A DNA stretch of 64,000 bases. Source: Xanthomonas sp. (GTDB lineage Bacteria; Pseudomonadota; Gammaproteobacteria; Xanthomonadales; Xanthomonadaceae). Positions 36,871-45,762 of this stretch are shown one piece after another (the first letter of the stretch is position 1; the number at the start of each line of letters is the position of its first letter). Below the pieces are notes generated by a model that did not search any database, had not been told where the DNA came from, and saw only the letters and a list, made by a program, of their open reading frames with translations. Position numbers and translations under genes: made by a program. The stretch covers positions 42,134 to 106,133 of the forward strand of contig NZ_JAFIWC010000020.1 in NCBI RefSeq assembly GCF_017163755.1. The letters are read 5' to 3'.

Positions 36871-38358
36871 CTAGCGCGCGTCGGCCGGCGCGGCCGCGGC
36901 GGGCGGCTCGCCTGCCGCGCGCGTGGACGCCGCCGCCCACACGAAGGTCGCCACGCTCCTGGCGGGCATCCGGTAGGCGAAGCCGCGTTCGCCGTCGCGC
37001 ACGGCGATCGCCTGCGCATGCGCGGCCGAGTTGGCGACCAGCAGCACCTGCGAGCCGTCGTGCTGGTTGCGGAAGGCGACGTTGTCCAGCCCTGCGCCGC
37101 CGGTATCGCTGGAAGCGATGCGCTCGGCGCCGGGCCGCACGAAGCGGCTGGCGTGGGCCAGCACGTAGTACTCGGCATTGCGCGTGACCGCGCCGCTGCG
37201 CGAATCGATCGCCACCACGCCGCTGCAGGTGGCGCAGCCGCCGGCATGCGGGCCGCGGTTCTCGTCCAGCGCCAGGTTCCAGAACAGCACGCCGCGCGCC
37301 CAGTGCCGCACCGGCTGGATCAGCATGCGCCGGGCGATCAGGGTCATGCCGCCGCTGCGGATCGGCTCCCAGGTGCCGCCGGAACACTCGGTCATGTACA
37401 CGTCCTTGTCCGGGAACGCATCGCGCACCGGGCTCTGCGCGGCCGGCTCGCCGGCGTAGCAATGCCAGGCCACGCCATCGACGTAGCCACCCGCCCTGGC
37501 GTCGCCGAGCACCGCCAGCGGCTCCTGCGGCTTGTCCCAGTTGTGGTCCCAGTCGAACAGCAACGGCGCGTCCTTGCGCGCGGCCAGCATCGGTCCCAGG
37601 TGGTCGCCGATCAGCCGCGCGCGCGCCGGCGCGTTCAGGCGCATGCCCGGGTAGTCCTCGGGCTCGAAGTCCGGCTCGTTCTGCACGGTGAGGGCGAAGA
37701 TCGGTATGCCTTCGGCGCGGTACGCGTCCACGTAGCGCAGCAGGTAGCGGGAGAACGCATCGTAGTGTTCCGGCTGCAGGCGGCCCTTGACCAGGCTGGC
37801 GCTGTCCTTCATCCACGCCGGCGCACTCCATGGCGAAGCCATGATCTTCAGCTGCGGATTGATCGCCAGCGCGGCGCGCGCCACCGGGATCACGTCGTCG
37901 CGGTTGAGCGCGATGCTGAAATGGCGCAGCGGCGGATCCGCCGCGCCGCCCGGCGGGTCGTCGAGGCTGTAGTGGCTGCGGGAGAAATCGGACGCGCCGA
38001 TGGTCAGGCGCGAGAAGCTCAGGCCGAGCCCGCCGTCGCGGCCGAACAGCTCGCGCAGCAACGCCTGGCGTTGTTCGGGCGAAAGCTTGTTCTGGATCAG
38101 CCACGCCGAGGCATCGGTGATGGAGGCGCCGAAACCGACCATGGACTGGAAGCGCGATTCGGCGTCGATACGGATCTGCGCCGCCGCGCCGGCGCCATTC
38201 CTATCGAACGGCAACGTGCTCGCATCCAGTTGCCTGGCGCCATCGGCGGTCGTGGTCCAGACCGCGACATCGGCGGCGAACGCCGGGACCGTGTGCATGC
38301 ACGCGGCCAACGCGGCCCAGCGCCAGAACGTGACGGACGGACGCTTGGTTGCGGGCAT
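36871..38358 (-). CDS. GH30-family secreted glycosidase (glucosylceramidase/beta-1,6-glucanase type)
   Basis: 495 residues from the ATG preceded by AGGAGG. A signal peptide (WAALAACMHTVPAFAA) is followed by the GH30 barrel: QSMVGFGASITDASAW at about 70, the acid/base Glu228 in TVQNEPDFEPEDYPG and the nucleophile Glu324 in YMTECSGGTW. The C-terminal beta-sandwich is present. GH30 members of this branch act on beta-1,6-glucan or glucosylceramide. It is divergent from a TonB receptor and near a GH16 enzyme, which favours a beta-glucan substrate. The exact linkage is not proven. Confidence 0.88.
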   Translation of the reverse strand: MPATKRPSVTFWRWAALAACMHTVPAFAADVAVWTTTADGARQLDASTLPFDRNGAGAAAQIRIDAESRFQSMVGFGASITDASAWLIQNKLSPEQRQALLRELFGRDGGLGLSFSRLTIGASDFSRSHYSLDDPPGGAADPPLRHFSIALNRDDVIPVARAALAINPQLKIMASPWSAPAWMKDSASLVKGRLQPEHYDAFSRYLLRYVDAYRAEGIPIFALTVQNEPDFEPEDYPGMRLNAPARARLIGDHLGPMLAARKDAPLLFDWDHNWDKPQEPLAVLGDARAGGYVDGVAWHCYAGEPAAQSPVRDAFPDKDVYMTECSGGTWEPIRSGGMTLIARRMLIQPVRHWARGVLFWNLALDENRGPHAGGCATCSGVVAIDSRSGAVTRNAEYYVLAHASRFVRPGAERIASSDTGGAGLDNVAFRNQHDGSQVLLVANSAAHAQAIAVRDGERGFAYRMPARSVATFVWAAASTRAAGEPPAAAAPADAR

Positions 38359-38576
38359 GGGCGGCCTCCTGCGGCTGCGCGATAGGCCGCAACGGTACGG
38401 GAAAACGGCGCGATAGCGATGCTGCGCTGCCACATCCGCCCAATGCGGCGCACCCGCGCAGGCCCTGCATTCAAGGTCTTTCCGCGGCCGTGGCGGCGGC
38501 GCGCTGTCGCCGAAGTTGACATGCGCGCCGCGCGGAACGTAAGTCACGGTGGTCGACACGGGCCTGGAGGGAGCTC

Positions 38577-41342
38577 ATGACAGCCAACGCCATCGCGTCG
38601 CGGCGCATCGCGCGCGGCGCATTCTTGCTGGGGAACCCATGCCGTCTGGCCATGGCCTGCTGCATCGCCTTGGGCGCCGTGGCCGCCGCGCAGGCCCAGG
38701 ATTCGGCTGCCCAGGCCCGGCAGGAGGCGACCACGCTCGAGACGGTGAGCGTCACCGGCATCCGCCACAGCATCGAGACCTCGATCGAGACCAAGAGCGA
38801 GTCCACCTCGATCGTGGAGGCGATCTCGGCCGAGGACATCGGCAAGCTGCCGGACATCAGCATCGCCGACTCGATCTCGCGCCTGCCCGGTATCGCCACC
38901 CAGCGCGTGGACGGGCGTTCGCAGGTGATCAACATCCGCGGCATGTCCGAGCAGTTCGTCGGCACCACGCTCAACGGCCGCGAGCAGGTCAGCACCGGCG
39001 ACAGCCGCGGCGTGGAGTTCGACCAGTATCCGGCCGAGCTGATCAACGCGGTGACGGTGTACAAGACGGCCGACGCGGCGGTGATGGGGCAGGGGCTGTC
39101 GGGCACGGTGGATCTGCGCACGATCCGCCCGCTGGACCTGGACGAGCGCCGCATCGTGGTGAGCGGCCACGGCGAAAGGAACTCGTTGGGGAGCCTCAGC
39201 GACGACGGCGACGACAGCGGCTACCGCGCCAGCGCGTCGTACGTGGACCAGTTCGCCGACGGCACCATCGGCGTGGCGCTGGGCGTGGCGCGGCTCAACT
39301 CGCCGTTCCAGGAGAAGCACTACAAGGAGTGGTGGTGGGCCAACACCGACGTGTGGGGCGCGCCGCAGCCGGGCAAGCCGGCCGACGCGGTGGCGCTGCA
39401 GGGCTCGGAGGCGTGGGTGAAGTCGCGCGACCTCACCCGCGACGGGGTGATGGGCGCGCTGGAGTTCAAGCCCAACGAGCACTTCCACAGCCTGCTCGAC
39501 CTGTACTACTCCAAGTTCGACCAGGACGAGGTCACCCACGGCACGATGTGGTCGAACGACCCGTTCTTCACCAACGATGCCGGCGGGCAGGTCGGCTACC
39601 GGGACGTGGTCACCACCGACCGCGACGGCGTGCCGGTGATCGTCCAGGGTACGCTCACCGGCGCCCAGCCGGTGATCCGCAACGACAGCAACCGGCGCCA
39701 GGACAAGATCCTGTCCGCCGGATGGGCCAATACCTTTTCCTGGGATCCGTGGACGCTGACCCTGGACCTGAACTACTCGCGCGCCGAGCGCCGGCAGTCG
39801 CAACTGGAGACCTACGCGGGCCTGCTCGGCCAGCAGGACATCGGCTTCGACGTGCCGCTCAGCCCCGGCTACGGCCGCTACGCGCTGCCGGACATGGCCG
39901 ACCCGGGCGCGGTCTATCTGTGGGATCCGCAGCACTGGGGACACGACGGCCGGCTGGAGAATTCCTGGCAGAAGGACGAGATCAAGGCCGCGCGTTTCGA
40001 GTTCAACTACAACGTCGATACCGCCTTCGTGCGCAGCTTCGACGTCGGGGTCAATCTCAACCGGCGCAGCAAGGACAAGCGCGCCGAGGTGTATTTCGCC
40101 GACCTGCCCGGACGCGTGCCGGTGCGGGTGGACCCGGCGCTGCTGATGTCGCCGACCTCGCTGGGCTTCGTCGGCATCGGCGGGGTGCTCAGCTACGATC
40201 CGCGCGCGCTGCTCGACCGCTACTACGAGGTGAGCCTGTCGGAGAGCAACGACGACCTGCGCAAGGACTACGTGGTCGAGGAGGACGTCAATACCTTCTT
40301 CGTCCGCGCCAACATCGACATGGACCTGGGCGAGCGCGTGCGCGTGCGCGGCAACGCCGGCATGCAGTACATCGGCACCGACCAGTCCTCCACCGGCTTC
40401 AACGCCAACGGCGGCGCGGTGGTCGGCTCGCAGACGCTGGGCACCCGCTACCACGACGTGCTGCCCAGCCTGAACCTGGTGTTCGACTTCGGCGAGGGCT
40501 GGATGGCGCGGCTGGGCGCGGCCAAGCAGCTGATGCGCCCGCCGATCAACTACCTCAGCGCCGACTCGGACGCCAGCGTCAACCAGACCACCGGCGAATG
40601 GAACGGCAGCGGCGGCAATCCGACGCTGGAGCCGTACCGCGCCAACGCGGTCGACCTGTCGCTGGAAAAGTACTTCGGGTCGGCCAGCTACGTCAGCCTG
40701 GCGCTGTTCTACAAGGACCTGGAGACCTACATCTACCGCCAGAACCTGCAGTGGGACTTCAGCGGCTACGATCCCGACGGCGAAGTGCCGATCTCCGACA
40801 TCGGCACCTTCTCCACCTGGGCCAACGGCACCGGCGGCTACCTGCGCGGGGTGGAGTTCGCTGCGACGGTGACCGGCGATGTGTTCGCCGAGGCGCTGGA
40901 CGGCTTCGGCGTCCAGCTCAACGGCTCCTACACCGAATCGTCGGTCGACCCGGACCCCAACGACAGCTCGCCCGGCACCGACACCATTCCCGGCCTGTCC
41001 AAGGTGGTGGCCAACGCCACGCTGTTCTACGAGAAGCACGGCTTTGGCGCACGGGTCAGCCAGCGCTACCGCGACGGCTATCGCGGCGAGTACAGCTCGC
41101 TGTTCGGCCAGCGCCAGTACCGCAACACGCTCAGCGAACGCGTCACCGACCTGCAGCTGAGCTACGACTTCGGCGACGGCAGCCGGCTCAAGGGCCTGTC
41201 GCTGATGTTCCAGATCAACAACGTCGGCAACGAACCGTTCCGCACCGTGGTCAGCGAAGGCACCGGCACCGGCCTGTTCCTGCCGGAGGAATACACCGAG
41301 TACGGCCGGCAGTACCTGCTCGGGTTCAGCTACAAGCTGTAG
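38577..41342 (+). CDS. TonB-dependent receptor of the beta-glucan locus
   Basis: 921 residues with a GGAGGGAG site ahead of ATG. The signal peptide (ACCIALGAVAAAQAQ) precedes the TonB-box area LETVSVTGIRHSIETS and plug motifs IADSISRLPGIATQRV and INIRGMSEQFVGTTLNGR. The barrel ends YLLGFSYKL. This is the Xanthomonas/Caulobacter receptor type. No STN domain. It is divergent from the GH30 gene across 218 bases, which argues for shared control and for uptake of the oligosaccharides released by GH30 and the nearby GH16 enzyme. Confidence 0.92.
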   Translation: MTANAIASRRIARGAFLLGNPCRLAMACCIALGAVAAAQAQDSAAQARQEATTLETVSVTGIRHSIETSIETKSESTSIVEAISAEDIGKLPDISIADSISRLPGIATQRVDGRSQVINIRGMSEQFVGTTLNGREQVSTGDSRGVEFDQYPAELINAVTVYKTADAAVMGQGLSGTVDLRTIRPLDLDERRIVVSGHGERNSLGSLSDDGDDSGYRASASYVDQFADGTIGVALGVARLNSPFQEKHYKEWWWANTDVWGAPQPGKPADAVALQGSEAWVKSRDLTRDGVMGALEFKPNEHFHSLLDLYYSKFDQDEVTHGTMWSNDPFFTNDAGGQVGYRDVVTTDRDGVPVIVQGTLTGAQPVIRNDSNRRQDKILSAGWANTFSWDPWTLTLDLNYSRAERRQSQLETYAGLLGQQDIGFDVPLSPGYGRYALPDMADPGAVYLWDPQHWGHDGRLENSWQKDEIKAARFEFNYNVDTAFVRSFDVGVNLNRRSKDKRAEVYFADLPGRVPVRVDPALLMSPTSLGFVGIGGVLSYDPRALLDRYYEVSLSESNDDLRKDYVVEEDVNTFFVRANIDMDLGERVRVRGNAGMQYIGTDQSSTGFNANGGAVVGSQTLGTRYHDVLPSLNLVFDFGEGWMARLGAAKQLMRPPINYLSADSDASVNQTTGEWNGSGGNPTLEPYRANAVDLSLEKYFGSASYVSLALFYKDLETYIYRQNLQWDFSGYDPDGEVPISDIGTFSTWANGTGGYLRGVEFAATVTGDVFAEALDGFGVQLNGSYTESSVDPDPNDSSPGTDTIPGLSKVVANATLFYEKHGFGARVSQRYRDGYRGEYSSLFGQRQYRNTLSERVTDLQLSYDFGDGSRLKGLSLMFQINNVGNEPFRTVVSEGTGTGLFLPEEYTEYGRQYLLGFSYKL

Positions 41343-41748
41343 GCGAGCAACGTGCGGCTGCATGCACTGCGGTGTGGTGTGGTGCGGTGCGGTGCGGTGC
41401 GGTACGGCCGTGCCGCCCGCTGCACACGGCGTGGTCGCTGTACTCCTCCCGCGCCATCGCGCGACAGCGTGCGAGCGCGTGCGTGCCGAAGCGACCCCAG
41501 GCGCGCGCTCGCCGAACTGCATAGGGCGCGGTTTGGGCGGGCGCTGGCAAACCATGGCACGACGGTTCGGCCGCGACGCTGCGCGATCTGCGAAACGCGC
41601 TGGGTTATCCTGAGCCGTTGCGTGAAAGCCCGTCGCCGGTGCGACGCGCCTTCGCGCACCGCATCGAGCGCCTAGTCCGCTCTGGCTCGCCTGCAAGGTC
41701 GGCTGTCATGGACCGGAGCCCGGCGTTGCTCATGAATGGAGACATGCA
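41343..41748. other. intergenic region with a GGTGC pentamer microsatellite
   Basis: Just after the receptor stop, 41371-41405 consists of seven five-base units, mostly GGTGC with GGTGT variants at the start and GGTAC at the end. The remaining 340 bases carry no supported gene. The ribosome site (GGAGA) of the SUKH gene lies at the end. Confidence 0.5.
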
Positions 41749-42222
41749 TTGATTGAGAACACCTTCTCGGATTGCGAAGCGGCCGTCACCGCGGCGGATC
41801 TGGACCATGCGGAATCGGTGATCGGAAAGAAGCTGCCGCCGTCCTTTCGAGATCATTACCTGAAGTACAACGGCGGCATGCCGGAGCGGGCATATTGGGT
41901 CGACGGGAAGTTCTTTGATCCTGTGGAAGTGGCCGCCTTCAAGCCGATCGCCCACTGCGATTACACGCTGCTCTCCACCTACCAGCTGATGCTGAAGAAG
42001 CAGGTGCTTCCCGCGCGCTTGCTGCCCTTCGCGAACGACCTGGGCGGCAACTTCTTTTGCCTGGATCTGGATATGGGGGGAGTCAGCTATTTCACCACCG
42101 ACAACTTCTACGGCGAACTCAGCCCCGAAGAAAATCAGATCAAGTCCGAGAACTACCTTTGCGCGGATTTTCCCGGGTTCGTTCAAGGGCTGGTCGCCGA
42201 GGACGATCTCGACGAAGAATGA
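41749..42222 (+). CDS. SMI1/KNR4 (SUKH) family protein, possible toxin immunity
   Basis: 157 residues. The start is TTG (41749) after GGAGA, since no in-frame ATG or GTG is near. The SUKH core is visible: LDHAESVIGKKLPPSFRDHYLKYNGG, then LLPFANDLGGNFFCLDL and a terminal acidic helix. Proteins of this superfamily commonly neutralise secreted polymorphic or type VI toxins, and others have general scaffold roles. Codon use is less GC-extreme than the neighbours, hinting at more recent arrival. No toxin gene adjoins. Confidence 0.82.
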   Translation: MIENTFSDCEAAVTAADLDHAESVIGKKLPPSFRDHYLKYNGGMPERAYWVDGKFFDPVEVAAFKPIAHCDYTLLSTYQLMLKKQVLPARLLPFANDLGGNFFCLDLDMGGVSYFTTDNFYGELSPEENQIKSENYLCADFPGFVQGLVAEDDLDEE

Positions 42223-42300
42223 TCGTGGCGAGGGTTGCCGGCGGCCCGACTCGGCGAAACCGGGCTTCGCCAACGCCGCGGCCAGCGAGCGGGTTTCGCG

Positions 42301-43659
42301 CTAGGGGCTCTGGTAGTAGACGTCGTCGATGGCGATCGCCACGTCGGCGGCGGGCGGATCGGCGACCACCATGAACATCTGCTTCACCGCCTGCAGGTCC
42401 AGGTCGTAGAAGGCGCTGAACGGGATGGTCACTTCGTGCCAGGCGCCGTCGCGGACCAGGCCGTATTGCGGCCCGCCCTGCACGAAATCCACCCAGCTGT
42501 CGCCGAAGGAGGTGTTGATGCCGATCTTGAAGGTGGAAGGGGTGGTGGTCTTCAGGCGCAGCTTGAGCGTACCGCCGGCGTAGGCGCCCAGGTTGCGGTA
42601 GTCGATGAAGATCCCCAGGCCCCACCAGGCGCCGGCATTGGCGCGGAACGCCATCACCTGGCTGCCTTCGAACGGCGCCTCGGCGATCGGGGTCAGGTTG
42701 TTCCACAGGTACAGCTCGGCGTCCTGGCCGAAGTTCAGCTGGCCCACGGTGTCGCTGCGTTCGGTGTAGACGCCGAACTTGCCCGCGGGCACCGCATGCG
42801 CCGCGCCGACGTACAGTTCGCTTCCCGGATTCTGGTACAGGCGGATGTAGTCCACTTCCAGCCTGCCGGGCATCGGCGCGGTGACGCCGGCCGGCGAACC
42901 CACGCCGGTATAGGTGCCGCCCACGGCGAGGTTGAGCAGCAGGAAGTACTGCTGGTGGAACTCGTGCAGCGAGGCGCCTTCGATGTCGGAGATGGCGAAC
43001 TCGAAGTACGGCTGGTCGTCGATCCAGGCGCGGATGAACTGCGCGTCCCAGGTCATCCGGTAGACGTGGAAATCAGTGTGCAGGTCGCTGGGGTGGTCGT
43101 AGTCGCGCCCGTAGTCGGCCTGCGAGCCGTTGTAGTCCCAGTGCACCGCCGCGCCGATGCGGCGGTTGGCCAGGCCGGCGGCGATCGCCGAGGCCGAGCC
43201 GGCCTCGAGCAGGTCGATTTCGCCGCGCGCCGGCCACACGCCGATGGTGCCCAGCATCCAGTACGCCGGCCACAGGCCGTTGCCCACCTGCGGGGTCTTG
43301 ATCCGCGCCTCCAGCGTGCCGTACTTGAAGTGCATGCGGCCCTCGGTCTTCAGGCGCGCCGAGGTGAACGCGCTGCCCTGGAAGTCCTCGCGCCGCGCCT
43401 CGATCACCAACCGGCCGTTCTCGATCCGCGCGTTCTCCGGCCGGCTGGTGTAGTACTGCAGTTCGCTGTTGCCCCAGCCGCACAGGCCGATCTGGCAGCC
43501 GTTGCCGACGTCGTAGATCCACTTGCTGCCGTCGATGCCGGGCCCGTCGAAATTGTCCTCCCACACCAGCGTCTGCGCGGCGGCCGGCGGCGCGAGCGCC
43601 GCCGCGACGGTGCCGGCCACGATTGCGAGCGAAACGGCGAAAGCGCGTAGTCCGTCCAT
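42301..43659 (-). CDS. secreted GH16 beta-glucanase (laminarinase type) with C-terminal carbohydrate-binding region
   Basis: 452 residues. Signal peptide ends ALAPPAAAQ. The catalytic motif is exact: E-I-D-L-L-E with Glu147, Asp149 and Glu152 (RGEIDLLEAGS), and WPAYWMLG is the usual nearby substrate strand. The first 275 residues are the GH16 jelly roll. The last 170 (from about GSELYVGAAH) form a second beta domain, probably a carbohydrate-binding module. GH16 laminarinases cut beta-1,3-glucans. It sits near the GH30 gene and the receptor on the far side of the SUKH gene. Confidence 0.9.
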   Translation of the reverse strand: MDGLRAFAVSLAIVAGTVAAALAPPAAAQTLVWEDNFDGPGIDGSKWIYDVGNGCQIGLCGWGNSELQYYTSRPENARIENGRLVIEARREDFQGSAFTSARLKTEGRMHFKYGTLEARIKTPQVGNGLWPAYWMLGTIGVWPARGEIDLLEAGSASAIAAGLANRRIGAAVHWDYNGSQADYGRDYDHPSDLHTDFHVYRMTWDAQFIRAWIDDQPYFEFAISDIEGASLHEFHQQYFLLLNLAVGGTYTGVGSPAGVTAPMPGRLEVDYIRLYQNPGSELYVGAAHAVPAGKFGVYTERSDTVGQLNFGQDAELYLWNNLTPIAEAPFEGSQVMAFRANAGAWWGLGIFIDYRNLGAYAGGTLKLRLKTTTPSTFKIGINTSFGDSWVDFVQGGPQYGLVRDGAWHEVTIPFSAFYDLDLQAVKQMFMVVADPPAADVAIAIDDVYYQSP

Positions 43660-43852
43660 ATCGGCCTCCTCGGCATGCGGGGTGCGATCGCCGGCAGTGG
43701 CGATCCAGCAGCGAACCTCCGGTGTCGGCGCGGCGCTGTCAAAAGGAATTTGCGCCGCCGTGGCGTTCCGGATTTGCTATCACGGAAATTCGTTTGCGGC
43801 CGATGAAATTTACCGGCGGCGGGATGCCGCCCATGCTGCGCAACAACACGCC

Positions 43853-45085
43853 TCAGGCGCTGGCGGGCACCGGCCGGCGCTCGCGGATCGGCAGGTTGAC
43901 CAGTGCCGCGGCAGCGGCCAGCGCCATGTCCGCGTACCACATCCACTGGTAGTTGCCGAAACGCTCAAGCGCCACGCCGCCGAGCCAGGCGCCGAAGAAG
44001 CCGCCGAGCTGGTGCGAGAGTAGGGTCAGCCCGAACAGCGTGCCCAGGTAGCGCGGGCCGAACAGCTTGCCGATCAGCCCCGCGGTGGGCGGCACCGTCG
44101 CCAGCCAAGTGAAGCCGAGCGCGGCGGCGAACAGGTAGAACGTCAGCGCCGTGGGCGGCGCCGCCAAGTACAGTGCGATCAGCACCGCGCGGCTGGCGTA
44201 CATGGCCAGCAGCAGCCACTTCATCCGGTAGCGCTCGCCGAGCTTGCCGGCCACCAGGCTGCCGGCCACGTTGAACAGCCCGATCAGCGCGATGGACGCC
44301 GCCGAGACGCTGGCCGGAAGCCCGCACAGCGCCACCTCGCCCGGCAGGTGAGTGACCAGGAAGGCGATATGCACGCCGCAGGTGAAGAAGCCCAGGTGCA
44401 GGCACCAGTAGCTGCGGTCGCGCACGGCGATGCGCAACTGCGCGCGCAGTCCCGCGTCGGGCTGCGTGGCCGCCGCGGCGGCCGTCGGCGCGTGCGCGGC
44501 CTGCTTGCGGCGCAGCGGCCAGGCCAGCGGCAGGGTCAGCAGCGACAGCGCGGCCACCCCGGTCATCGCCATCGCCCAGCCGGCGGCGCCGATCATCCAC
44601 TGCACCAGCGGCGCGAACAGGAACTGGCCCAGCGAGCCGCCGGCGTTGATCAGGCCAGCGGCGAACGAGCGCCGCTCCGGCGCCAGGCGATGCGCGGTGG
44701 CGCCGATCAGCACCGAGAAGCTGCCGGCGCCGGCGCCGGCCGCGGCGAGCAGGCCGAGGCTGAAGATCAGGCCCCATTCGCTCGGCATCAGCGGCGCCAG
44801 GCCCATGCCCAGCGCCAGCAGCGCGCCGCCGAGCAGCAGCACCGGCAGTGGCCCGCGCTGATCGGCGATGGCGCCGAACACCGGCTGCACCGCGCCCCAG
44901 ACGAACTGGCCCACCGCCAGCGCGAAGCTGATCGCGGCGATGCCGACGCCGCTGTCGCGGTGGATCGGCTCGACGAACAGGCCGGTGGTCTGGCGCGCGC
45001 CCATCGTCAGCATCAGCATCGCCGATGCGGCGACCAGCAGCCCCCACTGGCCGGAGCCGGGGGGATGCGGCGCGGCGCGGCTCAT
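43853..45085 (-). CDS. MFS transporter under MarR control
   Basis: 410 residues with 12 predicted helices. The first half has GQFVWGAVQPVFGAIADQRGP, the loop 2-3 signature; the second half repeats it as VAGKLGERYRM. The pattern resembles the monocarboxylate-transporter-like MFS group (for example oxalate/formate or OFA type), but the substrate is unknown. Its ATG overlaps the marR stop by four bases (ATGA, 45082-45085), so it is translated together with the regulator. That pairing favours drug or aromatic-acid export or import. Confidence 0.88.
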   Translation of the reverse strand: MSRAAPHPPGSGQWGLLVAASAMLMLTMGARQTTGLFVEPIHRDSGVGIAAISFALAVGQFVWGAVQPVFGAIADQRGPLPVLLLGGALLALGMGLAPLMPSEWGLIFSLGLLAAAGAGAGSFSVLIGATAHRLAPERRSFAAGLINAGGSLGQFLFAPLVQWMIGAAGWAMAMTGVAALSLLTLPLAWPLRRKQAAHAPTAAAAATQPDAGLRAQLRIAVRDRSYWCLHLGFFTCGVHIAFLVTHLPGEVALCGLPASVSAASIALIGLFNVAGSLVAGKLGERYRMKWLLLAMYASRAVLIALYLAAPPTALTFYLFAAALGFTWLATVPPTAGLIGKLFGPRYLGTLFGLTLLSHQLGGFFGAWLGGVALERFGNYQWMWYADMALAAAAALVNLPIRERRPVPASA

Positions 45086-45516
45086 GCGGCGGCGCCCGTG
45101 GTATGCAGGGCGCGCTCGAGCTGGCGCAACTGCTCGTGCAGCGCGTCGATCCGCTCCGGCCCGGCCAGCGCGTCGATCCGCGCCTGCGCGCGCTGCCAGT
45201 GCGGCAGTGCGCGCTTGAGCAGGCGCCGCCCGGCGGCGCTGACGACCACCAGCTTCTGCCGCGCATCGTCGCCGCGCCGTTCCTCGACCCAGCCGGCATC
45301 CAGCATCGGCTTGAGGTTGCGCGACAACGTGCTGCGGTCCATGCCCAGGCGCTCGGCCAGCGCGCCGAGTTGCCGCGGCTGGCCGGCGCGGCGCAGGATC
45401 GAATACTCGTTGAGGCTCAACCCGACCTTGCCCAGCTCGCGGTCGTAGACCTGCGTGGTCCGTCGCGCGGCGCGACGCAGCAGGAAGCAGGTGCAGCGGC
45501 AGGGCGTTTCGGTCAT
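45082..45516 (-). CDS. MarR-family transcriptional regulator
   Basis: 144 residues. The winged helix includes LNEYSILRRAG, LAERLGMDRSTLSRNLKPML at about residues 55-74 and the wing VEERRGDDARQKLV. Near the N-terminus a C-x-C-x-C-like cluster (CRCTCFLLRRAARR) is present, a common feature of this subgroup that may sense oxidants or metals. It is the first gene of the marR-MFS operon. A perfect palindrome GTGCATATGCAC just upstream is the likely self-regulated operator. Confidence 0.88.
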   Translation of the reverse strand: MTETPCRCTCFLLRRAARRTTQVYDRELGKVGLSLNEYSILRRAGQPRQLGALAERLGMDRSTLSRNLKPMLDAGWVEERRGDDARQKLVVVSAAGRRLLKRALPHWQRAQARIDALAGPERIDALHEQLRQLERALHTTGAAA

Positions 45517-45530
45517 GGGACGCAGATTAC

Positions 45531-45542
45531 GTGCATATGCAC
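45531..45542. promoter_or_regulatory. palindromic putative MarR operator
   Basis: GTGCATATGCAC is a perfect 12-base palindrome 14 bases upstream of the marR start, in an AT-richer patch. MarR-family dimers usually bind palindromes of this size overlapping their own promoter. Binding is inferred. Confidence 0.5.
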
Positions 45543-45762
45543 TTATTCTGCAAGCGGGGAGGCGGGTGCGAATGGGCGGTTGCGCGGATGGTTTCGGGAC
45601 TGGGGACTCGGGACTCGGAAGAGCGTTGGGCTGGCTTGGCTTTTGCGTGGCCTGGCCGGTTTCTCGGCCCGTCCGGCGCAGCGCGACAGGCGCGAGCCGG
45701 GCGGCTAGGCGCCATCGCCGCTGCGCCGCTATGCTTGCCGCATCTCAACCTCCCGATTGCCG

